Below the pieces are notes generated by a model that searched no databases, was not told the DNA's origin, and was given only the letters and a program-made list of their open reading frames with translations. A stretch of DNA of 64,000 nt from Chryseosolibacter sp964438975 (lineage in GTDB: Bacteria > Bacteroidota > Bacteroidia > Cytophagales > Cyclobacteriaceae): positions 8,115 through 72,114 of the forward strand of contig CAYTMU010000017.1 of assembly GCA_964438975.1 (NCBI GenBank), written 5' to 3'. A program made the translations under genes and the position numbers. Of the stretch, positions 1-8,806 are shown in pieces. Every line of letters starts with the position of its first letter. Position 1 is the first letter of the stretch.

Positions 1-167
1 TCGTCGATGTCAAGAAAGCGCGGAATCACAAGGAGTTTATCGCGCAAGTGCTTGTCGACAACGAACCGAAAGGCACAGGCTATGGCAACAGCAAGAAGAA
101 GGCCGAGCAGGATGCCGCGTATAAGACACTGGAGATGTTGGACATTTTCCAGTTGCCAAACAGCTAA
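1..167 (+). CDS. rnc: Ribonuclease III, C-terminal fragment (dsRNA-binding domain)
   Basis: The gene enters from outside the window; only about the last 54 codons are visible, in the frame that begins at base 3 and ends at the TAA at 165-167. The residues read as the second half of a double-stranded RNA-binding domain: a KGTGYGNSKKKAEQDAA stretch matches the loop and the start of the last helix that contacts the RNA minor groove. RNase III cleaves double-stranded RNA during rRNA and mRNA maturation. The stop is 12 bases before the GTG of nadE, so the two may be cotranscribed. The catalytic domain is not visible, so another dsRBD protein is not excluded. Confidence 0.8.
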   Translation, partial: VDVKKARNHKEFIAQVLVDNEPKGTGYGNSKKKAEQDAAYKTLEMLDIFQLPNS

Positions 168-179
168 ACAAGAACTACT

Positions 180-2015
180 GTGAAAATAGCTGGCGCTACC
201 GTCAATCAGACTCCGATAGACTGGAGCAACAATACGGCCCATATTCTAGACGCCATTGACGTCGCCAGACAGCAGGGTGTGCAACTGCTTTGCTTCCCGG
301 AATTGTGTATCACCGGCTACGGATGTGAAGACCTGTTCCTCAGCGACTGGGTCTGTGAGCAAGCATGGCGACAACTGCAGATCATCAAAGAGCGCTGTGT
401 CGACATAACAGTAGCAGTGGGGTTGCCTTTTCAACTTGACGGCAGCACGTACAATGCCGTCGCGGTCCTTAGCGACCAGACCGTGCTTGGTCTTACTGCC
501 AAACAGAACCTCGCACGTGATGGCGTCCACTACGAGCACCGCTGGTTTGACGAATGGCCTTCCGGGCGTATCGTCAACCACGTCATGCACGGCGAGACGT
601 TCCCCGTGGGAGACATCATTTTTGTACGCGACGGCATACGTTTTGGATTTGAGATCTGCGAGGACGCCTGGCGAAAGGACAAACGACCCGGATATAATCT
701 CATGAAGCGTGGAGTCGACCTGATCCTCAACCCGAGCGCCAGCCACTTTGCCATGGGAAAAAGCGTACTACGGCAACAAGAGGTGGTGATCAACGGATCG
801 CAAACGTTCGATTGCGCATATCTCTTCGTAAATCTCCTGGGTAATGAAGCGGGTCGAATGATCTACGATGGCGACATTATCGCGTGTCAGTCAGGAAAGC
901 TGATCGCCGTCAGTCAGCGACTCAGATTCGGCGACTTCCACGTGATGACGGTTGATATCGACTTCGCCGATCCAACTAAAACAGCCATCGCGCCTTCAAA
1001 CAAAGATGAACTGAAAGGCAATGAAGAACTCACGCAAGCCGTGTCGCTGGCGTTGTTCGACTACATGCGAAAGAGTGGTGCGCGCGGATTCGTTGTATCG
1101 CTGAGTGGTGGTGCCGACTCCAGCATATGCGCAGTCTTCGTCGCAGAAATGGTCAAACGTGCGTCGACAGCCCTGGGGTGGGAACGGTTCTGCGAAGTGG
1201 CAGGACTCCGTGAACCGGAAATTGCACGCCACTGGAAAGCAGCTCTTGGAGCATTGCTCGCGTGTGCATACCAAGGTACCCGGAATTCCTCGACACAGAC
1301 GCTGGAAGCTGCACGTATGCTTGCCACCAGCATCGGCGCAGAATTTCATCAATGGACAATTGACGAAGCCGTGCAGGCGTATACAACGAAGGTCGAAAAT
1401 GCCCTCGGACGAAATCTGACGTGGCAGACCGATGACATCGCACTCCAGAACATTCAAGCGCGATCGCGCTCACCGATCATCTGGATGCTCGCCAACGTCA
1501 GAAACGCCGTGTTGCTTACAACTTCCAACCGAAGTGAAGGCGACGTGGGATATGCAACTATGGACGGAGATACCAGTGGGAGCCTGTCGCCTATCGCAGG
1601 CCTGAGCAAAGTATTTATCCTGCAGTGGCTGAGATGGGCGGCGAAAGATCTCGGCCATGACGGTCTTCAGGGAGTTGTCAGTCTCCAGCCTACAGCGGAA
1701 TTGCGGCCACCCGACAGACATCAGACCGATGAAGATGACCTGATGCCGTACGGTGTCCTGGTCCGTATCGAACGACATGCGATCTACGAGCGCTTGTCTC
1801 CACGCCAGGTGTTCGAGGCGATGGCTACCGACTACGACGAGCACATCCTGAAGACATACATCAGAAAGTTCTTCAGGCTCTGGGCCCGCAATCAGTGGAA
1901 ACGCGAACGGCTTGCCCCGGCATTCCATCTGGACGACTTCAACGTTGATCCGCGGAGCTGGTGCCGTTTCCCCATCCTCTCCTCGGGCTTTGCAGAGGAA
2001 CTCACAGCTCTCTGA
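180..2015 (+). CDS. nadE: NAD+ synthetase, glutamine-hydrolysing
   Basis: This 611-residue protein has the two-domain layout of glutamine-dependent NAD synthetase, which amidates deamido-NAD+ using ammonia channelled from glutamine. The N-terminal half is a nitrilase-type glutaminase with the expected Glu-Lys-Cys triad at E41 (FPELCITGYG), K108 and C160 (FEICEDAW). The C-terminal half is the ATP pyrophosphatase synthetase with its P-loop SLSGGADSS around residues 308-315 and the SNRSEGDVGY region downstream. The start is GTG at 180, just after the rnc stop; no nearby in-frame ATG preserves the N-terminal strand. Length agrees with the bacterial glutamine-dependent form rather than the short ammonia-dependent one. 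Confidence 0.95.
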   Translation: MKIAGATVNQTPIDWSNNTAHILDAIDVARQQGVQLLCFPELCITGYGCEDLFLSDWVCEQAWRQLQIIKERCVDITVAVGLPFQLDGSTYNAVAVLSDQTVLGLTAKQNLARDGVHYEHRWFDEWPSGRIVNHVMHGETFPVGDIIFVRDGIRFGFEICEDAWRKDKRPGYNLMKRGVDLILNPSASHFAMGKSVLRQQEVVINGSQTFDCAYLFVNLLGNEAGRMIYDGDIIACQSGKLIAVSQRLRFGDFHVMTVDIDFADPTKTAIAPSNKDELKGNEELTQAVSLALFDYMRKSGARGFVVSLSGGADSSICAVFVAEMVKRASTALGWERFCEVAGLREPEIARHWKAALGALLACAYQGTRNSSTQTLEAARMLATSIGAEFHQWTIDEAVQAYTTKVENALGRNLTWQTDDIALQNIQARSRSPIIWMLANVRNAVLLTTSNRSEGDVGYATMDGDTSGSLSPIAGLSKVFILQWLRWAAKDLGHDGLQGVVSLQPTAELRPPDRHQTDEDDLMPYGVLVRIERHAIYERLSPRQVFEAMATDYDEHILKTYIRKFFRLWARNQWKRERLAPAFHLDDFNVDPRSWCRFPILSSGFAEELTAL

Positions 2016-2064
2016 ACGATTACACACAACCTAACGGCAGACGGCCGCGGACCAAAAAAAGCAA

Positions 2065-2072
2065 TATATTTG
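2065..2072 (+). promoter_or_regulatory. Bacteroidota -7 promoter element before lgt
   Basis: The octamer TATATTTG fits the Bacteroidota -7 consensus TAnnTTTG. It lies only 5 bases before the ATG at 2078, so a transcript starting here would be nearly leaderless, or translation could begin at the second ATG at 2087. No convincing -33 element was found. Confidence 0.35.
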
Positions 2073-2077
2073 TCCTT

Positions 2078-3217
2078 ATGTCTTTGATGAACTACATACT
2101 TTGGAATGGCAATCCGGAAATCGTTTCCATCGGGTCATTCGAACTGCGCTGGTACGGATTGCTGTTTGCATCAGGATTCCTGGTCAGCCAGCAAATTCTC
2201 TACTACATATACCGCAAGGAAGGCAAACCTGAAGCGGACGTCGACACATTGACTATCTACATGGTGGTTGCGACCATTATCGGCGCGCGGCTTGGCCACG
2301 TAATCTTCTACCAGCCGGAACTCTTCCTCGAGGATCCGTTAAACGTGTTCCTCCCCTTTGAGACAAACCCGTTCCGATTCACAGGCTTACAAGGACTCGC
2401 AAGTCACGGCGGTGCAATTGGAATTCTGACGGCGATCTGGCTTTTCAGCAGAAAGAAGAAACCCGGGCAGAATTACTTTCAGGTCGTCGACCGAATTGTC
2501 ATTCTGGTCGCTCTGACAGGCGCACTTATCCGACTGGGAAATTTCTTCAACTCAGAGATAATTGGCGTGCCGACAGACTCACCGGTTGGTGTCGTATTTG
2601 CGCATTCCCTTCCCGAGGCGCTGAGCGATCCGCGATACGACCCTGCAGGTATTATCGGAGAGGTAGCTTTTCGGAAGGATGATACTCCATCCCCGGTTGA
2701 CGCACCGGGCCGTGTTCCGATTTCCACATACGTATTTTTCCGGAGCGGTGTCGAGGAAGCCGAGGCGCGCTTTATGATCGAGTCGACGGTCAAGAAACTA
2801 CTCTCGAACCGGCTTGGAGAGTACTTTGACCAAGGGCCGCGGCCGCTCGAGTACGAACTTACAACACAACACGATGGTACTTTTGCGGCGCGAATAAGCA
2901 CACTGGGGATTGCCCGCCACCCGGCTCAACTCTATGAATCGGTTTCGTGCATACTGCTATTTGTCGTATTGTTCATAACCTGGAGAAAGTACGGGGCAAA
3001 TCTTCCAACAGGCCGATTATTTGGAATTTTCCTCGTGGTGTGTTTTGGATTGCGCTTCTTTTATGAATTTCTGAAAGAAAATCAGGTGTCCTTCGAAGAA
3101 GGAATGACCCTCAACATGGGGCAGATCCTGAGTATTCCTCTGGTGATAGCGGGTATTTTTGTACTTGCATGGTCGTACAAAAATCAGGAGTCGAACAACA
3201 AACGAGTGACCAAGTGA
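2078..3217 (+). CDS. lgt: Prolipoprotein diacylglyceryl transferase
   Basis: Lgt transfers a diacylglyceryl group from phosphatidylglycerol to the lipobox cysteine of prolipoproteins in the inner membrane, the first step of lipoprotein maturation. The protein is multi-spanning and carries the family signatures: an ASHGGAIGI motif near residue 110, RLGNFFNSEIIG near 153-164, and RHPAQLYES near 282. The reading frame is open further upstream (from 1961, inside nadE), but the ATG at 2078 gives the normal N-terminus. At 379 residues it is about 100 residues longer than enterobacterial Lgt. The extra length lies between the NSE motif and the RHPAQLYE motif, in what should be a periplasmic segment. 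Confidence 0.95.
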   Translation: MSLMNYILWNGNPEIVSIGSFELRWYGLLFASGFLVSQQILYYIYRKEGKPEADVDTLTIYMVVATIIGARLGHVIFYQPELFLEDPLNVFLPFETNPFRFTGLQGLASHGGAIGILTAIWLFSRKKKPGQNYFQVVDRIVILVALTGALIRLGNFFNSEIIGVPTDSPVGVVFAHSLPEALSDPRYDPAGIIGEVAFRKDDTPSPVDAPGRVPISTYVFFRSGVEEAEARFMIESTVKKLLSNRLGEYFDQGPRPLEYELTTQHDGTFAARISTLGIARHPAQLYESVSCILLFVVLFITWRKYGANLPTGRLFGIFLVVCFGLRFFYEFLKENQVSFEEGMTLNMGQILSIPLVIAGIFVLAWSYKNQESNNKRVTK

Positions 3218-3271
3218 TGGAACCTTCCAGGATGAAGGTTGCGTCACATCGTCATTTGCGATGTTACTGGT

Positions 3272-4774
3272 ATGGTGAAGGCGATAATACTCACATTCGT
3301 AACCTTTCTGTCCTTCGGGCAAAGTCACCAGCATCAACTGGATGCCACCGGCATGTCCGGTTCAGCAGGTAACGTCTCTACACGGCAAGATTCGGCAAAG
3401 AAGGTAAAACAGCTGGCACCCATCCAGCGCGATAGTGTCGGTCGCTTTGTGCTGATCAATCGAATATTCATCATCGGCAATCGCCTCACACGGGATCAGA
3501 TCATTCTGCGGGAACTCAGTCTCAAACCCGGCGACCTTATCTTCAATCTCGATCTCCCCGAAATACTCGACCTGGACAAAAAGAAACTGGTCAACACCCG
3601 TCTCTTCAATACCGTGGAGATCCGGGCAATGGAACTTCACGAAAACAAGGTTGATCTACTGATCGATCTCAACGAGCGGTGGTACACGTTCCCATCACCT
3701 ATTTTCGAACTCTCAGACCGAAACTTCAACGAGTGGTGGCAGAATTACAACCACGACATGAAACGCGTCAATTACGGACTCAGGCTTTACCAGTTCAACA
3801 TGAGAGGCCGCAACGAGACGTTGCGGTTTACCGCTCAATTCGGGTTCCAGCGACGCTTTGATCTCATGTACCGGTTTCCTTATATTGACAAAAAACAAAA
3901 ACACGGGATCTCCATCGACCTTGGTTTCCGAGAAACCAAAAACGTTGCATATCAGACGTTCGACCACAAATACCAGTTCGCCGAATCGGATCAGATCCTT
4001 CAAAACGAAAGACACGCCGGCGTCATTTACAGCTATCGAAAGTCGTTCTATAAGACACATTCGCTCAGTCTCGGCTATCGCAATCTCCATGTGAATCCCA
4101 TTGTGCAGGATTCGAACAGCAACTACGTCAACGGCGAACTCCTCAAGCAGGAGTATCCAATGATCTCGTACCAATTCAATTCCGATCACCGCGACGTCGG
4201 TGCCTATCCTCTGAACGGCAATCAGTTCATCTTCCTGGTCGGGCACAAAGGACTTGGCATCAGTGAAGATCTGAATGTATTCGAAGCGAATTTACTTTAC
4301 TCGCGATACATCGACCTGAAGAACCACTACTATTTGTCGAACAATTTCGTCGGTTTTGTGAGTGATCCCGACAACATCGATTACATCAATTATGGCGTCC
4401 TGGGGCAACGCCGGGAGTTCGTCAAGGGATATGAACTGTACATTATCGAGGGGCCGTGGTTCGCGCTCAACAAGACGACTTTCAAAAAGCGTATCTTCCA
4501 TCGCGACTACCACTGGGGGAATATGCCAATCCGCCAGTTTCGCCATATCCCTGTTTCCGTATATCTCAAGACGTATGCCGACCTCGCCTACGTGCGCAAC
4601 TACCCTTACTATGAAGAACGCGGCTTGAACACACGGCTTTCTGACAAAATGTTATTTGGCACCGGGTTCGGTCTGGACGTCGTCGGCTTCTACGACATCG
4701 TCTTGCGCTTCGAATACTCATTCAACGGCGAAGGCGAAAAAGGATTCTTCTTCCATGTGAAGCGGGAATTCTGA
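3272..4774 (+). CDS. Outer-membrane protein with one POTRA domain and Omp85-type barrel
   Basis: The protein starts with a signal peptide (MVKAIILTFVTFLSFGQ) from the ATG at 3272; an upstream TTG at 3239 would put extra residues before it. Residues about 50-130 resemble a single POTRA domain (FVLINRIFIIGNRLT, then ILRELSLKPGDL), the periplasmic module that binds partner proteins or strands. The rest alternates polar and aromatic residues as in an outer-membrane barrel and ends in a phenylalanine (VKREF), the usual C-terminal insertion signal. It is smaller than BamA, which has five POTRA domains, and is closer to the short BamA/TamA-like proteins of Bacteroidota. The substrate is unknown. It follows lgt by 54 bases and may share its transcript. 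Confidence 0.75.
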   Translation: MVKAIILTFVTFLSFGQSHQHQLDATGMSGSAGNVSTRQDSAKKVKQLAPIQRDSVGRFVLINRIFIIGNRLTRDQIILRELSLKPGDLIFNLDLPEILDLDKKKLVNTRLFNTVEIRAMELHENKVDLLIDLNERWYTFPSPIFELSDRNFNEWWQNYNHDMKRVNYGLRLYQFNMRGRNETLRFTAQFGFQRRFDLMYRFPYIDKKQKHGISIDLGFRETKNVAYQTFDHKYQFAESDQILQNERHAGVIYSYRKSFYKTHSLSLGYRNLHVNPIVQDSNSNYVNGELLKQEYPMISYQFNSDHRDVGAYPLNGNQFIFLVGHKGLGISEDLNVFEANLLYSRYIDLKNHYYLSNNFVGFVSDPDNIDYINYGVLGQRREFVKGYELYIIEGPWFALNKTTFKKRIFHRDYHWGNMPIRQFRHIPVSVYLKTYADLAYVRNYPYYEERGLNTRLSDKMLFGTGFGLDVVGFYDIVLRFEYSFNGEGEKGFFFHVKREF

Positions 4775-4837
4775 TTCTACCACTTTTCTTGACAGGCGAC
4801 TGTTCAATTTCCCTGATAATCGTTTGCCCTCCTTTGC

Positions 4838-5686
4838 GTGCCGCATACCCTGGCGCTAACTTCCCTAAAAGAACCTCTTACGATCAAAACACTGCTGACA
4901 TATCTGGTTGTGTATTTGGCTACTGCTGAAGCGGTGAGCCAAAGCATTGGCGCGCGAGCGATCGGCATGGGAAACACAGCCTCTTGCTTGTCCGACGTAT
5001 GGGCATTGCACAATAACATTGCGGGACTCGCGGAGATTGAGCAGCCGATCGTCGCTGCGTCCTATCACTCCATTCCGAACTTCCGGCACTTCGATCGAAT
5101 GTCGGCGGTCTTTGCACAGACTATCGCGGGTGGCGCTGGTGCCGTTGGAGTGCTGCGATTCGGCGATGATCTCTACAATGAACACTTCGTTTCACTCGGA
5201 TACTCCAACACCTTCGGCCTGGCGTCGATCGGCTTCAAAGCAAACTATCTGCAATATCGAGCGAAAGGCCGTCCAACTCGCGGCGCAATTACCTTTTCGT
5301 TCGGAGGAATCGCGACACTAACACCGCATTTCCTGTTTGGAGCACATATCACAAACCTTAACCAACCTGTCCTCAATGTTGTCACCGGCGAAAGAGTACC
5401 CACGAGGCTGACGGCAGGGGTCGCATTCCGGCCATCCGAGAACCTCATAGTCTCACTCGAAATCGACAAAGATATCCATCATTCACCTGCGACGCATGCG
5501 GGATTCGAATATCGCGCATCTCCATCAGCAGCCATCCGGACAGGATTCAACTTTCAGCCACAATGCGGATTCGCCGGTGTAGGTCTGTCATTGGGACGGT
5601 TGCAGGTCGACTATGCAGTTCAGATCGATTACGCCTTCGGACTAAGTCACTATGCTACTACAGCATGGCAATTCGATCAAAAATAG
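4838..5686 (+). CDS. PorV/PorQ-like outer-membrane barrel protein
   Basis: A 282-residue exported protein with a hydrophobic signal segment around residues 14-30 followed by SIGARAIGMGNTAS and DVWALHNNIAGLAEI, the opening that typifies PorV/PorQ/FadL-like barrels of Bacteroidota. The remainder is repeated short strands rich in glycine and aromatic residues. The best start is GTG at 4838; no ATG lies upstream of the signal segment, so the start is uncertain. The 3' end overlaps the next gene by 22 bases, which implies translational coupling to the helix-hairpin-helix barrel protein. PorV-type proteins take part in type IX secretion, but no type IX genes are nearby, so that role is not claimed. 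Confidence 0.6.
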   Translation: MPHTLALTSLKEPLTIKTLLTYLVVYLATAEAVSQSIGARAIGMGNTASCLSDVWALHNNIAGLAEIEQPIVAASYHSIPNFRHFDRMSAVFAQTIAGGAGAVGVLRFGDDLYNEHFVSLGYSNTFGLASIGFKANYLQYRAKGRPTRGAITFSFGGIATLTPHFLFGAHITNLNQPVLNVVTGERVPTRLTAGVAFRPSENLIVSLEIDKDIHHSPATHAGFEYRASPSAAIRTGFNFQPQCGFAGVGLSLGRLQVDYAVQIDYAFGLSHYATTAWQFDQK

Positions 5687-7695
5687 CTTTGGTGACGGTG
5701 TGCGTCGCAATCTCCGCATCTGCTTCGTGCCAGGTATTCCCGGGAAATGCAGACGACTTCGAGACGATGCCACTGGTCGATGAATACGCTGACTACGAAT
5801 CACTGGTGGAACTCGTGTCAACTACACACATCGTCGCGATTGAACTCAACCGCACAACCGCTGACGAATTGAGACACCTGAACGTGCTGACCGATGCCCA
5901 GATCGATAGTCTTCTCACATGGCGACGTCGACATGGGCCGTTGCTCGACATCCATGAACTGCAGGTCATTCCCGGGTTTGACATAGCGCTGATTCGACAA
6001 CTCCTCCCCTATGTTTCTGTTGTCGATCCGGCAAGCCAGATTAACAGCCATCTCTTGAAACATATCACCACAGCCGGAGACAATCACATCGTCGCCCGAT
6101 ATCAACGCACACTTGAAAAGTCAAAAGGATTTCGCCATCGCAACAGCGACGGATTCAAGGGATCGCCGGATGCACTTTTTTTGCGAATGCGTTCCTCCCT
6201 TCCCGGTAACTTCAGCATCGGATTTACCGGGGAGAAAGATGCCGGCGAGCAAATGCGCTTCAATCTCCGCGGGAACCAACCAGGATTCGATTTTACTTCG
6301 TTTCACCTGCAAGTGCGCAACAAGGGATGGCTTCACAATGTCATCATCGGCGACTTCCGTTGTCAGTTTGCACAAGGGTTGCTGCTGGGAGGAGGGCACC
6401 TGATGGGAAGAGGTGATGAAATCTCCGGGTTGCAGAAAGCGTCTGTCGGATTCAGTCCGTACACGTCCGTACAGGAAAGCGCATATCGGCGCGGCCTGGC
6501 GACGACCGTCAAGATAGATCCCCGGGTTCAGGTGTCAGCCTTTTATTCACATGCTATGCGCGACGCCGCCGGGGGTGACGATTCCTCAGCAGTGACATCC
6601 ATATACAGTTCGGGATTGCACCGCACGGAGACAGAACGCCTATCTCGTAAAACACTCCGGGAGCAACATACCGGGACTGTGCTCCGATTCACAACGCCGA
6701 GCCTGGACATTGGCATCATTGGAACCGCAATGCGTTTTGGCACGGCGGTGCATCGCCGCGAGACATTGTACAATCAGTTTGCGTTTCGGGGACGCAAGAG
6801 TACAAGCATCGGGGCTTTTTTGAATTATCGATTTCAGAATATTTCATTCTTCTCGGAGGTCGGAAAGTCGATAGGCGCGGGATCGGGGATCATAATGGGT
6901 ATTCTGTGCAGTGCACACGAAAAACTTGACATTTCCACACTGTACCGGTATTACAGTCCCGATCTACACTCATTTACCGCCAATGCCCTGTCCGAAAACT
7001 CGATGCCGCAGAACGAGGAAGCACTGCATTGGGCCTGGAAATATCGCTGGAACCGGCGATGTAGTCTTAACGGCTATGTCGACCTGTTTCGATTTCCGTG
7101 GCTCGCATTCCGCAGGTACGCACCCTCCAACGGTCATGAATGGTCGTTGCGCGGAAGTTACCGTCCTTCGCGAGAAGCTAACATGTTTCTTCAGTTGCGG
7201 CAGGAATTCAAAGCACGCAATTCACAGGAAGTGCAGAACATATACACACTGACGAACTGCATCAGAAGGCACCTCGTGCTAAACGTTGAGTACAAAGCCG
7301 GACGCAATATTCATTTGAAGTCGCGGATTCAATTCAACCACCAGGAGGTCAACAAAACCCGAACGGAGGGATGGGCGTTTGTTCAGGATATCCGCCTTGA
7401 TGTGGGAAAATTCAAGGTCGCGGGACGACACGCCCTTTTTGACACTGACCACTACGATAACCGCCATTATGTGTACGAGCGGGACGCGTGGTCTGCCTAC
7501 TCAATGCCCGCCTACGCCGGCATCGGTGTAAGAAATTATATCCTAATTGAATATAAAGCGAGCAAAAAACTAACCCTGTGGATACGGTATGCCCGTACAC
7601 GCATGCAATTGGTCGGGGAAATCGGCTCCGGAGAGGATACAATCGACGGAAATACGCGTAATGATGTTAAATTACAGGCGCGATTTACATTTTAA
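5665..7695 (+). CDS. Outer-membrane protein with ComEA-like helix-hairpin-helix head
   Basis: A 676-residue protein from the ATG at 5665, which overlaps the previous gene. It begins with a signal peptide (SKIALVTVCVAISASASCQ). Residues about 50-115 form tandem helix-hairpin-helix motifs of the ComEA type: VAIELNRTTADELRHL, then IDSLLTWRRRHGPLLDIHEL and IPGFDIALIRQLLPYV. The rest looks like a large outer-membrane barrel with repeated amphipathic strands and ends in QARFTF, with a terminal aromatic. Helix-hairpin-helix domains usually bind the DNA backbone without sequence preference, so a surface or periplasmic DNA-handling role is plausible but unproven. The barrel half is not a family I can name. 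Confidence 0.65.
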   Translation: MAIRSKIALVTVCVAISASASCQVFPGNADDFETMPLVDEYADYESLVELVSTTHIVAIELNRTTADELRHLNVLTDAQIDSLLTWRRRHGPLLDIHELQVIPGFDIALIRQLLPYVSVVDPASQINSHLLKHITTAGDNHIVARYQRTLEKSKGFRHRNSDGFKGSPDALFLRMRSSLPGNFSIGFTGEKDAGEQMRFNLRGNQPGFDFTSFHLQVRNKGWLHNVIIGDFRCQFAQGLLLGGGHLMGRGDEISGLQKASVGFSPYTSVQESAYRRGLATTVKIDPRVQVSAFYSHAMRDAAGGDDSSAVTSIYSSGLHRTETERLSRKTLREQHTGTVLRFTTPSLDIGIIGTAMRFGTAVHRRETLYNQFAFRGRKSTSIGAFLNYRFQNISFFSEVGKSIGAGSGIIMGILCSAHEKLDISTLYRYYSPDLHSFTANALSENSMPQNEEALHWAWKYRWNRRCSLNGYVDLFRFPWLAFRRYAPSNGHEWSLRGSYRPSREANMFLQLRQEFKARNSQEVQNIYTLTNCIRRHLVLNVEYKAGRNIHLKSRIQFNHQEVNKTRTEGWAFVQDIRLDVGKFKVAGRHALFDTDHYDNRHYVYERDAWSAYSMPAYAGIGVRNYILIEYKASKKLTLWIRYARTRMQLVGEIGSGEDTIDGNTRNDVKLQARFTF

Positions 7696-7705
7696 TCGGT
7701 AATTC

Positions 7706-7810
7706 ATGCACGCGTTAAAATATATCACACCTGAAGTTCTTTTGGTTATGTGCATTGGAGGCATTGCCTTTATTTTGATCTTCAAGGCGATCTTCCACAA
7801 AAAAAAATAG
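7706..7810 (+). CDS. 34-residue single-span membrane peptide
   Basis: The ATG at 7706 opens a 34-codon frame ending at the TAG at 7808-7810. The peptide has a short polar N-terminus (MHALKYITPE), one hydrophobic span (VLLVMCIGGIAFILIF) and a lysine-rich tail (KAIFHKKK), as expected of a small N-out/C-in membrane protein. It sits 10 bases after the barrel gene in the same direction. Composition and position support a real gene, but no family is recognised. Confidence 0.55.
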   Translation: MHALKYITPEVLLVMCIGGIAFILIFKAIFHKKK

Positions 7811-7863
7811 TTGTTCCTCGTTAATCGCCAGGACCAAGCTTCAGAGTACAAACCCCACTAACC

Positions 7864-8589
7864 ATGAAAACGAATGTCTTCGCGCTGATCCTTTGTGTCA
7901 TCACTCAGGTCGCCTTCGCACAGGTAACGAAGAAAGCCCTGGAACTTCCGGAGTTCAGGGGTATATATGTGAATTCCAATTACACTGTATATCTTAAGCA
8001 AACGAATAAGCAAGAAGTGAATGTTGAGGCTCTGACGGAGATATTCAATGTGAGCGACATCAAGGTCGTGGATGGCATCCTGATGGTGAATATCGAACGC
8101 AAACCGGAGAGTCCTAACAAGAGTCTATGGGCTAAGATCGACGACCTCAAACTGAACCCGACCATGAAGTTGTACGTAACGATGAAAAACATCGAAGAGC
8201 TTCAGGTCAACGGAAGTGGAAAAATCATTGCTGAGAATTCACTGGCAACAGGTAACATAAAGCTCGCAGTAAACGGCAACGGAAGTATGGATGTCGACCT
8301 CAAAGGAGATCTTGTGAAAGCAGAGCTTACCGGATCCGGAAGTCTCGCGCTGAGAGGATACGCATCCTCGATCGATGCACTATTGAGTGGATCAGGCACT
8401 ATCAACGGGTTTAGCTGTCCCGTCGAAGATGCCAAAGCAAAAGTGACAGGATCGGGTATCTGTGAGTTGAATGTCACCAATACGATTGACGCCACTGTCG
8501 CGGGAAGTGGGATCATCAAGCACAAAGGTAATACCCGCAACACTCAAAAGAAGGTCTACGGGAGCGGTAGCGTTGATCGCGCCTATTGA
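7864..8589 (+). CDS. Head-GIN domain (DUF2807) secreted protein
   Basis: The 241-residue protein has a clear signal peptide (ALILCVITQVAFAQ) and then the DUF2807 'putative auto-transporter adhesin, head GIN' fold. Its hallmark is visible as seven glycine-serine turns spaced about 20 residues apart (NGSGKI, NGNGSM, TGSGSL, SGSGTI, TGSGIC, AGSGII, YGSGSV), which suggests a right-handed beta-helix. Members are common in Bacteroidota and of unknown function; some are cell-surface or periplasmic. There is no barrel, so it is not itself an autotransporter. The start ATG at 7864 fits the signal peptide. Confidence 0.85.
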   Translation: MKTNVFALILCVITQVAFAQVTKKALELPEFRGIYVNSNYTVYLKQTNKQEVNVEALTEIFNVSDIKVVDGILMVNIERKPESPNKSLWAKIDDLKLNPTMKLYVTMKNIEELQVNGSGKIIAENSLATGNIKLAVNGNGSMDVDLKGDLVKAELTGSGSLALRGYASSIDALLSGSGTINGFSCPVEDAKAKVTGSGICELNVTNTIDATVAGSGIIKHKGNTRNTQKKVYGSGSVDRAY

Positions 8590-8632
8590 TTTGCCCCGGT
8601 TCTGCCGCTACAACGCATAACACCAAAACGAG

Positions 8633-8663
8633 TCAAAGTCGCAATTTGGGACTCAAAGTCGCA
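8633..8663 (+). repeat. Two 11-bp direct repeats 20 bp apart upstream of the RRM gene
   Basis: TCAAAGTCGCA occurs at 8633-8643 and again at 8653-8663, an offset of exactly 20 bp (about two helical turns). The flanking GAGTC and GACTC also form a small inverted repeat. The pair lies just upstream of the probable promoter of the RRM gene, so it could be an operator for a tandem-binding regulator. Confidence 0.4.
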
Positions 8664-8676
8664 GAATGTCCTTGCC

Positions 8677-8705
8677 GTTGATATAATTTATTTTTATTAC
8701 CTTTA
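8677..8705 (+). promoter_or_regulatory. Probable promoter of the RRM gene
   Basis: A GTTG at 8677-8680 is followed 17 bases later by TACCTTTA at 8698-8705, close to the Bacteroidota TTTG / TAnnTTTG promoter. A start near 8711 would give a 5' leader of about 95 bases before the ATG at 8807. Confidence 0.4.
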
Positions 8706-8728
8706 GAATGTTATCGGGGTAGACGGCA

Positions 8729-8780
8729 CTAACAGACATAATAAATTATGTTAGTAGGGTCGGGGTCCGGTCACGCTAAC
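8729..8780 (+). promoter_or_regulatory. Leader RNA with two competing hairpins before the RRM gene
   Basis: The leader contains CTAAC at 8729-8733, GTTAG at 8750-8754 and CTAAC again at 8776-8780. GTTAG can pair with the first copy, in a ten-pair stem that includes ATAAT/ATTAT and a three-base bulge, or with the second copy. The two hairpins exclude each other, a layout seen in regulatory leaders, including cold-shock mRNAs. The switch itself is inference. Confidence 0.35.
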
Positions 8781-8806
8781 TTATTTCTCATTTACTATCT
8801 AAAACG

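Noticed and set aside
246..746. A 166-codon minus-strand frame inside nadE
   Set aside because: It mirrors a well-supported gene on the other strand, with no motif of its own.
1470..2027. A 185-codon minus-strand frame over the end of nadE
   Set aside because: The plus-strand frame has strong synthetase motifs; this is its shadow.
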